The notes under the pieces are model-generated. The model had not been told where the DNA came from. It worked only from the letters and a program-made list of their open reading frames with translations, and searched no databases. Source: Archilochus colubris (taxonomy: Eukaryota > Chordata > Aves > Apodiformes > Trochilidae). Taken from it: a stretch of DNA of 64,000 nucleotides. A program made the position numbers and the translations under genes. The stretch is from NCBI GenBank assembly GCA_023079485.1, contig CM041101.1, forward strand, positions 10,132,501 to 10,196,500, read 5' to 3'. This document shows, one piece after another, positions 1 to 12,512 of the stretch. The number at the start of each line of letters is the position of its first letter. Within the stretch, counting starts at the first letter, position 1.

Positions 1-512
1 ATGGTGGGCACTCAGCCTCTTAGGGATGAGGCACAGGAACTTCCAGATTTGCAGATTGGTGTCTACCAGTGGCCAAAGGCAGTCCCTGACTTCCCAGTGG
101 GAATCCAGACAGGAATCCCAGGGTTCCTGGCTGCCAGGACACACACACCCATCACAAATGTCACACAGCATCTGATTTTCCTCCAGGTAGAGCAGAGCAG
201 AGCACAGAAGCCACGTACCCAGACTATTCCTGTGCCACTTTCCCCAGGGTAAGAGAGGGGGCAGCCAAATTGTAACACATTTTTACTGGATACCAGAGAA
301 AAACCTGGCCTGTGCCGAATATCTTGGCTGAGCAGGTTCCAGAGCTCAGTGTCTGCTTTTCATTAACTCTCCTGCTGTCACTTTTTCCACAGGCACTCTG
401 CACATCAGCCCCTGGGCCAGCTGCCCTCCCCAGGGAGTTTCAGCACCTCTGGCAGATGCAGTGCTGTCAGTGCAAACACTTTGTGAGCCAGACCAGCAAG
501 ACCAGCAAGATT

Positions 513-998
513 TAGGAAGGATATTGAGGTCCTGGAGCAGGTCCAAAGGAGGGCAACCAGGCTGGTGAAGGGATTTGAGCACAGATCCTATGAGGAGAGG
601 CTGAGGGAGCTGGGGGTGTTGAGGCTGGAGAAGAGGAGGCTCAGGGGAGACCTCATCACTCTCTGCAGCTCCCTGAAAGGAGGTTGGAGCCAGGGGGGGG
701 TTGGGCTCTTTTCCCAGGCAACTCTCAGCAAGACAAGAGGGCAGGGTCTCAAGTTGTGCCAGGGGAGGTTTAGGTTGGAGATGAGAAAGAATTTCTTTCT
801 GGAGAGGGTGATCAGGCATTGAATGGGCTGCCCAGGGAAGTAGTGGATTCTCCGTGTCTGGAGATCTTTCCAAAGAGCCTGGATGTGGCACTGAGTGCCA
901 TGGGCTGGGAACCACGGGGGGAGTGGATCAAGGGTTGGACTTGATGAGCTCTGAGGTCCCTTCCAACCCAGCCCATTCTAGGATTCTATGATTCTATG
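513..998 (+). mobile_element. CR1 LINE 3' fragment, young copy A
   Basis: 5'-truncated CR1 from the GAGGTCCTGGAGCAGGTCC region through AGGAGGCTCAGGGGAGACCT to the terminal ATTCTATG repeat (ATTCTAGGATTCTATGATTC). By eye it is nearly identical to the copy at 9,909-10,483, so it belongs to a recently active subfamily. It is non-coding apart from remnants. Orientation is opposite to GPSM1. Confidence 0.92.
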
Positions 999-2121
999 AC
1001 TGCTTCAAGAGAAAGGCAATGAGCACACAGAGTGCTCCCCAAGTTCTCTCTAAGTTACAGCTGCCCCTGTCAGGACACAAGCACCCAAAGAGCACACATT
1101 TGAAAGCTTAAATTTGGAACCACCTTGCCTGCTGCACTCTGCCTCTTCACAACACAGATGGACACAGCACGGTCCTGCTCCTTCATTCAGACATTTTTCT
1201 TTGGTATTTTTGCCTTTTTAAAAAATTATTTCTGCTTAATGGATTTTTAAAAAGTCAAAACTCTTGAGGTCAAAGCTGGACATCTGCTCAGAGAAACCAT
1301 ACCTCACTTGTCCAGAGGGAGGCAAAAAGACAAGCCCAAAGGGGGTTTTTATTCTGTCCTCAGATGAGAGCTTGCAGAAACCTTGGCTGTGGTACCCAGA
1401 CCATGAGGACAACTTTCCCATCATCATGTGCTGTGACAGCAGCAGCCCCTCTGACACCTCCTGGAGCAGTTTGATTTTGCAGCAGATGTGAAGAGCTTGA
1501 AGTGAGGTTCCCATCCCCACAACACAGAAAACCCTACAGCAACAAAACCCAACTACACACTCCAGGGGTGGCAGCTTGCCCAGGCCACCTTTACCAGTGG
1601 AAACACAACCAGGAGTTAAATGTGGACCAGGAGCTGCATTCCCATGGACTCACACACCTGCACACACTCACACTTTGGGTGCTTTCCTGGTGTTCCCATG
1701 GTAACTGTTCAGGCATAGGGCAGTGATGGGACCTCCCAGTGCACACAGCCTTTAATTAAAATCTTTGTCCTTGAACAGGCTGCTCTGCTGAGTATCTGAC
1801 TTATCTAATTAACATCACTGCCCAATTTGGGACCTAAGCAAGAGAGGAGGCTTTTTCTCTGCATCCCACTCTGCCAAGCCTGTGCTGCCATGGCAAGGGA
1901 CAGGAGTCAAGAGCAATTATTAACAGAAACACAACCCACTTCTAAAACCCACCTGCCCTTCCCACAGCCAGAGCAAGTTCTAGGAAGCAGCTTTGCATAG
2001 AGTTCAGGCACTGCAGAGCACTCAGGATCAGTGCCAAGGATCAGACCAGGAGACTCAGGATCAGACCAACTAAAGGGCAACAGAGTGAAGCCCACTGAAA
2101 CACTACACATGTACAATAGTT

Positions 2122-2143
2122 TAAAAAAAAAAAAAAAAAAAAA
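2122..2143 (+). repeat. Poly-A tract
   Basis: About 20 consecutive A followed by A-rich CAAACCAAAAAAACC sequence. Comparable A-runs occur at 7,459-7,520, 32,008-32,044 and 59,640-59,668, and a T-run at 23,880-23,901. Confidence 0.9.
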
Positions 2144-3909
2144 CACAAACCAAAAAAACCAAACTAAAACAAAAAACCCCAAGCTCAGCTCTCCAAAAGA
2201 GACCAGAGGGGTGATTTAGGCAGAAAATCTGCTCTTTGACTGAGCCAACCTGAACCTCCTTGACTGACTGGCGAAGGAAAAGCAGTGAATGAAGACTCAA
2301 GCCCCAGGTTCTCCCACAGCACCTCTGAGCCTTCCCCTACCTCTTCTTCTGCAGGTTCCTCATTTTCTGAACATAGAGCCAGAGCTCCAAGCTGACTGGC
2401 AGAAGGAAGCAGTGGGGCTGAGGTCTGCTTGGGACAATTTTGCAGAGAGGTCTTTCTGTTAAGTTCATTGGTGTGATCCAGGGTTTGGAAGATGCTGAGG
2501 GCATCTTCATGTCCATACAACATGCACGGCTCTCCAGTTCTCAATCACTCTCCAGTTCTCATTCCATCTGCCTGGGCAGGATTGCCAGTGAGTTGCTGGA
2601 ATCTTGAACTCTATCTGGGACACTTTTCTCTCTATATGCTGCCTTTTGTTACCTGGAGAAATTAACCTCCTCTTTCCTCTAAGAAATAGAACATCCTTCA
2701 TCCACTGCTGGTTTCAGGTACCAGAAAGGCAAGTTCACAGCTGAAAACCAGAAACAAGAGGGCATCTTGGTTCCTTCACATATTTTCAGCACTGTCTAAA
2801 GAAGAAAAAGGACCCTAGAAGAGTCAGTGAGATGGCCAAAAATCAAAGGCAAATGGCTCTTTCCTTTCTGAACTGGTCTCTTCCCAAAGCACTGCTCCTC
2901 TGGGGTTGCACCAGCTCCTCCTCTTGGTGCCTCTTCACTCCAAGAGCAGAATGACTCCTGTTGCTATGATCATCTTGTCAGGTAAGCACCTCAGGGTTCC
3001 TCCAAAGGAGGGTCATCTCTGGGCAGAAGCACACAGTTGGACAGGCTCCAAAGAGGTCTCATCCATCTGCCACTCAGAAAGCTTTGAAAGTTCAAAAAAA
3101 CGACCTGAGCAGCTCTCGGACTGGGGAAAAGCAGAAGGCAGATCCCACAGGGCAAATCCCTGCCCATCTAAATGGGCTCCAAAACACCCCCACCTGAGAA
3201 GACACAGCCCTCTACCCCCCACCTCCAGGTATTTTCTCCTCTGCTGACACGCAGGCAACACTCCTGGGCCTGTGTGACCACAGCAAGCACCTACTATTCA
3301 TGTCTTAATACCAGCAAAGAAGATTCAGTCCCTCTTGAGCCAGCAATTGACTGCTGACAAGCTGGAAGTGCTGGGCTTGGCCATCTGGTGCTGTTTAGAA
3401 AAGAGAGTACAGACCATGAGCTGCTTTTCTGGCTTGCCCAGCTAAGATGCTAAAGCTTGTTACTGCAATGCCCCCAGCACACACCCTTTCAGCTCCCTGC
3501 AGGGTGAGTCCCTGCCTGGGACTGAGCAAAGACACCGAGGGCTTGGGGGGTGCTCACTCAGGGCATCCCCATTCCCAAGCCATGCCCTAAACCATTCTTC
3601 CAGACCTGCGTGTTCCTCCAGGTAGGCAGGATTTCCAAGTCCTGGCAAAAGTCCCATTCCAGGTTCCAGGCAGGTCTGAGAGCCATCCCAGTGCTCAAGT
3701 CCCAGACCAAACCAAGACCACCTCACTTTTAGCAGAGTTTCCTTCTAAATGCATGGAGACAAAAACCATGGCAAGTCTGGCCAGGTAAGAATAAAGTTTT
3801 GAAGATACCAGATGTACCCTAAACACGAGAACAGTGCTGATGTGCACAGCAAGAAGTCCCAGCATCAGTTCCCAACTGGAGCATTAAGCAATTATAAAGC
3901 AGAATAAAT

Positions 3910-4072
3910 CCTGCTGAGGCAGAGCCAGGATTGATCCATGGGGAATTTGTACCTGTTCAGCCTTGGTCTGCCCTTCCCTGCCTGGGGCACTCATGTTCCA
4001 GGCAGGGTCCTCACTCCTCATCAAGGAAGCCTTTGCTGACCCCAGGCTGGGGGCTCACATCAGCAGCACAGC
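3910..4072 (+). repeat. Direct duplication, copy 1
   Basis: CCTGCTGAGGCAGAGCCAGG through CTCACATCAGCAGCACAG, about 163 bases, recurs at 5,614-5,764 with few differences and an 11-12 base gap. It is not part of any repeat family I recognise. Confidence 0.88.
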
Positions 4073-4947
4073 TCCTGCATGCCTTGGGTTAGGTGCACAT
4101 CCATACCACAGCACTGGAGGGGGCTCCCAGAGTGCTTTGAGATCATTTGGCAACAGGTACTTCCAGAAAGGGCAACGTGTGTCTTGAAGAAATTACAACA
4201 AAAAGAACATTTTCTTCCAAAGCAGTAGGAGGACAAATATAAACCCGATGTTTGGCCACAAATGAGTTGTGCAATCTGCACAGCATTCTGCCAGAGGAAG
4301 GAGTGAGTGGCAGGATGCTGGCAGATCACTCAGTCCCCATCAATGTGACAGCTGCAAATTCCAAGCCCAGGAATGGATGTTGCTTCTGAGGCTCTTATGA
4401 GACAGAGAAAGGGGACCTTCTACTGTGCAGTGACAGGGATGAGGAAGCCTCTTCCTAACCCAACACAGGGGGCTGGGCCACCCTCCTTCCCCTTAACTTC
4501 TGGAGAGGATAACTGAGCTGAAGGCAGTAAAACCTGAGAAGAACAGGAAGAACAGATATTAGCAAGATTTCTCAGGGTCATCCATCACTGTCAGTTAGCA
4601 GCTAATGATGCTCTGGATCACAGCTTGCCTTTTGGCTGCCTTGCCTTTAGAGCAAAAATGTTCTTTACAAAAGGCAAAATGGAAGGACTGTCACACATGA
4701 GATGCTTTGAAGCTCCAGAGCAGGCAGCCAGGGCCCTGGGAGCCCTGAGGATGTCACCAGCACTGCTGCCTTGTTGGGACTGTCCTGCACACACCACTTA
4801 CCCTGCTGACAACAAAGCCATCAAGCTATGCAGAAAATCATGTCACAAGACAGAGCTAGGAAACACTTTTCTGCTCCCTAAAATACTGGAATTCTCACAG
4901 GGCAAGGGAACCTCTTCCTGCCTACAAGGTGAAACTGCCTTAAAAAA

Positions 4948-4987
4948 AAAATATATATATATATATACACATACATATATATATATG
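4948..4987 (+). repeat. (TA)n microsatellite
   Basis: An A-run passes into alternating TA with a short ACACATACA interruption, then TA again. A similar but shorter TA tract is at about 31,634-31,655. Confidence 0.9.
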
Positions 4988-5613
4988 GGTATTTGACCCA
5001 TTAACTGGGCAATTGCAAAACTCATTCCCCAGCAGAGCTGCTGGAGTTCTACAGTCAGGAATAAACGCCAAGCTTTTAGACAGAAGGGAAGGAAGGAAGG
5101 AAAAAAAACAACACCAAGACCACCATCAGTTGTAAAGCACACACTTAGTGTATTTACTGATATGAATTAACAAAGCAACAGATTCTGGCATCTTACTTGC
5201 CAATCTGATTAAATTTTAAACAAGAATATATGTAATTTCAGAGCACTGATGACAGGGGCAATTACCCATTTTTTCCCAGTCAAAAAGGATCGAGTTTATC
5301 AGGTGCTGAGTGTAAATGCACTTTCACTGCCTTAACTAAATATGTATTTAAATAATTGAGTGGCAGCACATCTTAAAGAAAGTAATCAAGCTGAGAATTA
5401 CTCCCCCTCAGTCATTTCCTTTCCCAGCCTTTGCACAGCTCCTGTTCACAGGCAGCAGCCACCGACTGAGCCACCAAGCAGCCCCAGGGACCCTTCCCCT
5501 CCCCTGCCTGGGGACACAGCTCAGGCTTCTCCTGTGCCAAAGCCCATGCTGGTCTCAAAGGCCAGAAATTCTATTTCTGGGCTTTCCTACATGAGGGAAA
5601 AGCTCCCCCAGAC

Positions 5614-5764
5614 CCTGCTGAGGCAGAGCCAGGATTGATCCATGGGGAATTTGTACCTGTTTAGCCTTGGTCTGCCCTTCCCTGCCTGGGGCACTCATGT
5701 TCCTCACTCCCCACCAAGGAAGATTTTGCTGACCCCAGGCTGAGGGCTCACATCAGCAGCACAG
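5614..5764 (+). repeat. Direct duplication, copy 2
   Basis: Second copy of the segment at 3,910-4,072. It lacks about 11-12 bases (AGGCAGGGTCC) that in copy 1 lie between two short TCC repeats, and it carries a handful of substitutions. Confidence 0.88.
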
Positions 5765-8156
5765 ACACAGCTGAACCTCTCCCACTTGCTCCCAAAGGAT
5801 GAGTTTCCATCTCTGGGATGAAATCCTTATAACCAGCTCCTAAGTACACCTGCCTGCAACTTCACACCATCCACTATCATCACCCTGCCACAACCCCAGC
5901 CCCCTCAATCCCTCTGTTCCTCCCAGTCACCACTCATCCTCCCCAGCACTGCTCCTGCCTCCATCCCAACACACCCAGCAGCACTCTGCTGGTTTTCAAG
6001 GAGGGCACTACTGAAATTCTCACTCCCAACACCAGTCCTTGCACAACAGAGCCAGCACAGCCCCTCCACCCTGCCAGCACGGCCCCCTGGCTCTAATCCC
6101 CTCCTGACAAACAGGTTCCCTGCAAGGCATCACAGCAAGCCCAGCCTGGCAGGAAAGGATGACAACAAATTGAGCTATACATGAAGTTAGCTCGACTCAA
6201 ACTACTTCGGTAGTTTGAAAGCAACATCTGGAAGCAGGTTTCCCTGCAGCCCATGGAGGGCAGAAGCTCCAGAGCACTTTGACCCTCATGTCACCTTCTT
6301 AGTGAGGCAAAGAAATCAAGAACTCTTTTGTTTGGAAAGAAAAGGCCAAAGATGAAACAATGAATGCTGCACCCACTCCTTCCCAGCTTCTGGATCAGTT
6401 CCAAGCCTCTGGGTCAGTTTATTTCCCATCTCCTGAGGCACATGAGCACCTCCACAGAGGTGCTGCAGAGGCACCAGCACAGAGTTTCCACCCTCCACAC
6501 TTTGAGTGGTAGTAGTGTTGCAGTGAGTCCTTTCAATAACCCCCAAACTGAAAAGAATAAAATATTTTTATATACACAGACACACAAACACAAGCACTGC
6601 CTGAGAAGTGTTTGTTCAAGCTGGAGCCCCAGGGAGTGCCAGGATGCAGCAGTTCCCATTGGAGCCTTTTGATAAGGGCATGAAGCAGAGAATCCAGAGG
6701 GGAAAACCACAGGGAGCCCTGGAAGCTGCTGGGTCTGTGTGCTGGCTCCAGATTTCCTCTTCCACTCCCTGATGGTCCATCAGTGCCCCACAGTAGTCAT
6801 TTCAGTTAATTGCTATCTACCATTAGCTGCAGAGTACTTACAAGGGATTCAATTCCACTGCATATTTGCTAATAAATACCAAAAAGGACAGTGAGGAGGA
6901 CAGCTGTATTTAGTTGCATTTACCCTCTTATTAGCAGAGCTGACCAAGACCCCATTTCTATTCACAACGGCTCCAAGAAGCTGCCTGATTGTCAGAAATT
7001 CCTGGCCAACCTCCCCACTGCCTGCCTGAAAGCAAAAGTCCCCCTGCACCCCCCTGCTCCCTCCCCTCTGGCTCCACACAGCTCCCCATCCCACCAAGGG
7101 CCACACAGAACGATGGCCTGGGTGGCTCTGACCCCTGGGATCCATCCGAGCTGATGGCAGAGGGGAGCCATTTCCTGGCTGAGCAGAATGTTGTGAAGCC
7201 ACTGGTGATGCTGAGCTGGTACGTGGAGAAGGTTTTCAGCCTTAGGAACACAAAAGATTTTGCAAAGGTGCAAGGGCAGCTCTAGATTTGTTTGGCAAAA
7301 ATGAAGCCAAGATACAGCAAGGCTTCCCCCCAGCATGTCAGCTCTAGAGGAGGGAACAGGACAGAGGAGCCTCTGCCAGGCTCCCCCTTGGAAGTGCCAG
7401 CATTTTCCACCCAGGCAGGGATGCTCACACAGTTCAAGCCACTAGGTTAACACAAGGCCAAAAAAAAAAAAGGCCAAAAAAAATAGCCAAAAAAAGAAAA
7501 GGGAAAAAAAAAAAAAAAAAGCGCCAAAAAAATCACTGAAGATCTAACCATGCCCAAAGAGATGCTCTCACCCCCAGAAGCTTCAGATCCTCATCACCTC
7601 TAGAAACCTGTGCTACACTTGGAAGAAGTGGGCTCTCAATAATTTATAATAATTATCTTGGTAATGTAAATAATTAACTTCAGTCCATGTACCACATCTT
7701 TCCCACAAACACAGCTTAACCCACAGCAAGGAGAGAACAGGATGAAATCTTTCTGTATCAGGAGTGAAACCTCTAACAGGCAATGAGCAAAATTTAAGCC
7801 TCTGTGCTCCAAAACTGCTCAAATATCAAAGGATCAAGGTAGGATGTAATTAACTTGCAGCATTTGAGAAAGCTCAGGTGGGATTAAGGTGCAAATGTGA
7901 ATTTCACCTCAGCCTGGTTAACAGTTCCACTTGGTGCCCAGTTTCAAAGCCCTTTAATTATAAGATGCAAATACTTCCCAGGGTCAGAGGAAATTAAGAT
8001 TAAGGAGATACCAGTTTGAAAGTGAATTCATGAAAATATGTTGACTCCTGAATAAACGAAAAAAAAAAATATCCCAACATATGAACTGATTAAGATGCTT
8101 CAGGAGAGGGACTGTGCAGACCTCCCTGTTGAGCAAGGTGAGAACTAAACCTTCAG

Positions 8157-8540
8157 AATCATAGAATCACAGAATGGGCTGGGTTGGAAGGGACCTCAGA
8201 GCTCATCAAGTCCAACCCTTGATCCACTCCCCCGGTGGTTCCCAGCCCATGGCACTCAGTGCCACATCCAGGCTCTTTGGAAAGATCTCCAGACACGGAG
8301 AATCCACTACTTCCCTGGGCAGCCCATTCCAATGCCTGATCACCCTCTCCAGAAAGAAATCCTTTCTCATCTCCAACCTAAACCTCCCCTGGCACAACTT
8401 GAGACCCTGCCCTCTTGTCTTGCTGAGAGTTGCCTGGGAAAAGAGCCCAACCACCCCTGGCTCCAACCTCCTTTCAGGGAGTTGCAGAGAGTGATGAGGT
8501 CTCCCCTGAGCCTCCTCTTCTCCAGCCTCAACACCCCCAT
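8157..8540 (-). mobile_element. CR1 LINE 3' fragment, young copy B
   Basis: Reverse orientation: it begins with the complement of the CR1 tail (AGAATCATAGAATCACAG), then GGTTGGAAGGGACCTCAGAG, and ends at CTCAACACCCCCA, where homology to the other copies stops. 5'-truncated. Same young subfamily as copy A. Confidence 0.92.
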
Positions 8541-9908
8541 GGATCAAATTCTCCTTGTGTGGCTCAGCAGCAGGGTACAAACCCAACCACCACCTGCTGC
8601 CAGCAGAGCCCCCAGCACCAGCCTGCCCAATGCTGGGGAACTCCAGATGCTGATGCCTGGGGATGCTCTTTTCTTTGCAGGAGGATGCTCAGTCTGGGCT
8701 CTCTGGGGATTGTCTCAGCCCATAACTGCAGAGTGCAAAGGAACCAGCCCTGAAACCTTCTGTGCAGAGCAGCCCCTGCAGCAGGATGGATTTTGAGGCA
8801 TTCAGATTTTGTCACTGCAGATACTCAAAATTAACTCAGTGATTTCAGCACAATGAGGGAAACTTAAGAGTTCTCCAAGAGCATTTTGCTTTCTTGTATG
8901 ATGCTAGAACCTTCAGTGAAATTAACCCATCACACTGCAGTGAAACAACACTCCTGGGCTGATTTCACCAGAAGAGAAGTGTTGTTTCCTTAAGTCACTT
9001 CAGAAACAAGAGAGTAAGAGAGGACAAGCACTCTGAGTGGCTTTTCATTATAGCATTACTTTGGCAATCAGGTCAACACATCCTCTCCCTAAAACATATG
9101 CTGTGATTTAAATCATACAGCTCCTGCTACACAATACATTGGGTCACACTTATCATGTATGTTAGAAAAACAAATATTCAGCTTTTAAACAGTGAAAGAA
9201 GCCAATTTGTTTATTACTCATTTTATTTATGCTGTTCAGCTTCTATTTCCCACCAAAATACAGGGGCTCATTCACATCAAACTTGCTATTGAAAATGGCT
9301 GTTTCTGGTTTGGAGGGTTATCTTTCCAAATTCAGAAGCACTGTACATGAAACAAGAGATGTTCAGACTCAGAAATCATTTCTCTCCCAGTGCCCTCACA
9401 GAGGGGGCTCTGCAGCTCCCCTGGGGCCAGCCTGGACCCCAGCCCAGCAGCTCTCTGGGACAAGAGAGGGGACTGCTTGTCCCCTCCTGTCTCTTCCATC
9501 AGACCAGGGACAGTCCTCATGGATTATAGTGGGGTAGAGCACAGCAGTGCCAGCTCAAGTTATTTAAGTGACCATGCAGCCAGGGACTCGACCCGAGACA
9601 GCGTTGGCTGCAAAGCATTACATCCTGCCCCTAATTCCTGCCCCAGGATCCTGCCAGCAGGGACAATCCCAGCTCCACAAATTCCCCCCAGCACCATTGT
9701 TCCAGTCGTGCTGTGCCATTGCACAAGCTGAGGGGCCTCAGGAGATTTCCTTTCCTGTGTACCCAGACTTCATTCTGAAGCCAAGTGAAAGCAAGTCTTG
9801 TTTTCCCAGAAATGCAGCAGCCAGAGAGGCCCAAAGCCTTTTTCCCAGTCCAAGCTGTCTGGAAACCCCTCCAACTGCAGCCCCCCCCTTCTTCCTGCAT
9901 CAGGAACA

Positions 9909-10483
9909 GCATGGCCAGCAGGTCCAGGGAAGGGATTCTGCCCCTGTGCTCAGCTCTGGGGAGGCCACAGCTTGAGTCCTGTGTCCAGTTCTGGGCCCCT
10001 CAGCTCAGGAAGGAGATTGAGGTGCTGGAGCAGGTCCAGAGAAGAGCAAGGAGGCTGTGAAGGGATCCAGCAGAATTCCTGTGAGGAAGGGCTGAGGGAG
10101 CTGGGAGTGTTGAGGCTGGAGAAGAGGAGGCTCAGGGGAGACCTCATCACTCTCTCCAACTCCCTGAAAGGAGGTTGGAGCCAGGGGGGGGTTGGGCTCT
10201 TTTCCCAGGCAACTCTCAGCAAGACAAGAGGGCAGGGTCTCAAGTTGTGCCAGGGAGGTTTAGGTTGGAGATGAGAAAGAATTTCTTTCTGGAGAGGGTG
10301 ATCAGGCATTGGAATGGGCTGCCCAGGGAAGGAGTGGATTCTCCGTGTCTGGAGATCTTTCCAAAGAGCCTGGATGTGGCACTGGGTGCCATGGGCTGGG
10401 AACCACGGGGGGAGTGGATCAAGGGTTGGACTTGATGAGCTCTGAGGTCCCTTCCAACCCAGCCAGTTCTATGATTCTGTGAT
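9909..10483 (+). mobile_element. CR1 LINE 3' fragment, young copy C (longest)
   Basis: Begins in the CR1 reverse-transcriptase tail region (ATGGCCAGCAGGTCCAGGGA, then GAGTCCTGTGTCCAGTTCTG) and ends with TTCTATGATTCTGTGATTC. It is the longest of the young copies and includes the last coding part of the LINE, now interrupted. Confidence 0.92.
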
Positions 10484-12204
10484 TCCTCTGCCACGGGGCT
10501 CAGACCTGCAGCAGGGAAACAGCTACATATTGAGAAGATGCTCTTGGGGACTTTCAGTTCAAGCTGGGAGGACAAAGGAAGCCCCCAGTCCAGCCCATCC
10601 CCTCCCCATCCAACCTCACCCCCATCTGCTCAGCATCAGCATCCAAAAGCCTCTACACTGCTGCCCAGGGACTCACAAAGCACTGACCCACACTCAGGGC
10701 CAGGCAAACAACCAGGCTGTCCTCACCATGAAGGGTGAAAAGGCAACCATGACAAAGTTCACACCACTGTTTTTTCCACTGACTTCTCAGCAAACAACAG
10801 CCAGTTTGGTTCTGTTCCCTTCCTGTCTCATCTACTTCCTCCCCTCAGCCCCAGGCCAAGGATTCAAAGCCAGGAGAGGCCTTGGGGATCCATCTGAAAA
10901 CACACACCCCAAATCCCTGCTCCCGGCTATCCAGGCTTTGAGCCAGGGAGATGCTGAGTGATTGCAGAGAATGCTCAGGATGCTTTGGACCTTGAAAGGG
11001 ATTTGTGGTCTTGGTAACTGAAACAGCAGGAACCTGGCCCTGCTTTCCTTTCTGCAGAACTTGTTGAAAAACAATTAGCAAGAAATGAGAGAACAAGTCC
11101 AGCAGATTCAAACAAGCAGCAGCTCCTTTTTCCAACTTCCACGTGGTACAGGGAGTGAAGAAGGTGACATCGAGCCTGAGCACAGCTGGGAGAGTCTGTG
11201 ATAGCTCCCTCAGGGATTGCAGTCCCTGTGCTCAAACCAGAGAGGGATGGAAAGGAAAATGGATGTGGTGGTTCTGTGAGCTCAAAAAGAGCAGCAGGGA
11301 GCTCACATCCAGGCTGGAAGTGATGCTGGACACCAGGAGAGATTTCTGTTGGCAAAGCTGCAGCAGAGCAGCCTGCACTAATACTACATTGGTTTTCTGC
11401 AGCTTTCTCCAGGTCCAAGGACTGCTAAAAGCATTGTCATGATGTGCCTGAAAATTTTGGGGGTGCTAGAAACCAGAAATCAGCTCAGACACGCTGTGAT
11501 TTCAAAGACTGCCTTGGCAAACTGAGGGCACTGCTGTTCTCCTGCCTCTTACACAGCCACAGGGCATCCCTCTGGAATTTTTAAAGGTAATACCCCACAT
11601 CTATCTCAAAATCCAGGAAAAAGGCTGCCCAAGAACTCAAATAACAGCTCAGGGATGCTCTGCAGACCTTGCCAGCATCTCCAGACAGTTTCTGCAGCTC
11701 CTCTGTGCAGACCCAGATTCAGCAGCAAGGGTGCTTTTGGGTTCTTCATGGCATCATGGAAAAATCCATGTGTGCCATCAGATTAATCCACAAGCCAATA
11801 AATCAGAGCATGGCAGGATCCCCAGAAGGCCAGGCCAGCACCTCAGAGCAGAGCAGCTTGCATGCAAGGTGGGAATTAGGCTCTGCCTTGCTGATCCAAG
11901 GAGCACAGAGCCACTGCCTGGAGCTGGCACAGCCCCTGCTGCCTCCTCTGCCCATGAAACCCCAGAGCTCCAGCAGCCTTTCCCTTCCTCCAGAGGGCTG
12001 TGTGTGCCTTACTCCTCCCACATTCTCCCAGATTTTTAGCACTTCTGTCCCAGTGTCACTCCATGGATAACTTCTACCTTGGACACGCTTGGCACTGAAC
12101 CTCTGTACAAACCAAAGCCATGGAAGGGAATTCCTGCACAGCACCACAAATTCCTGTTCCAGGTGAAATTCAGTCCCTGGGTGAAGAACAGGCAAGCACA
12201 GAAC

Positions 12205-12512
12205 CATGGAATTGTCACAGTTGGAAGGGAACTTTAAGCTCACCCAGTTCCAACCCCCCTGCATGGGCAGGGACCCCTCCCACCAGCTCAGGTTGCTCAA
12301 AGCCCAATCCAGCCTGGCCTAAAAAACTTCCAGGGATGGGGTTTCCACCACCTCCCTGGACAACCTGTGCTGGGGTCTCACCACCCTCATGGTGAGGAAC
12401 TTCTTCCTGACTCCCAATCTAACGACTGCCCTCCTCTAGTTTGAATCCATTCCCCTATGTCCTGGCAGTACTTGACATCCTAAAAAGTCCATTCCCAGCT
12501 TCCTTGCAAGCA
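12205..12512 (-). mobile_element. CR1 LINE 3' fragment, older subfamily
   Basis: Reverse orientation. It reads CACAGTTGGAAGGGAACTTT, then CCCCCCTGCATGGGCAGGGA, CAGGTTGCTCAAAGCCCAAT and CCTGGCCTAAAAAACTTCCA. This is the classic CR1 3' UTR sequence, but more diverged and of a different subfamily from copies A-C. Confidence 0.9.

Noticed and set aside
8206..8586. Open frames over CR1 copies (also near 346-915, 9,950-10,435 and 38,938-39,398)
   Set aside because: They are frames of the CR1 3' untranslated end read in both directions, not host genes.
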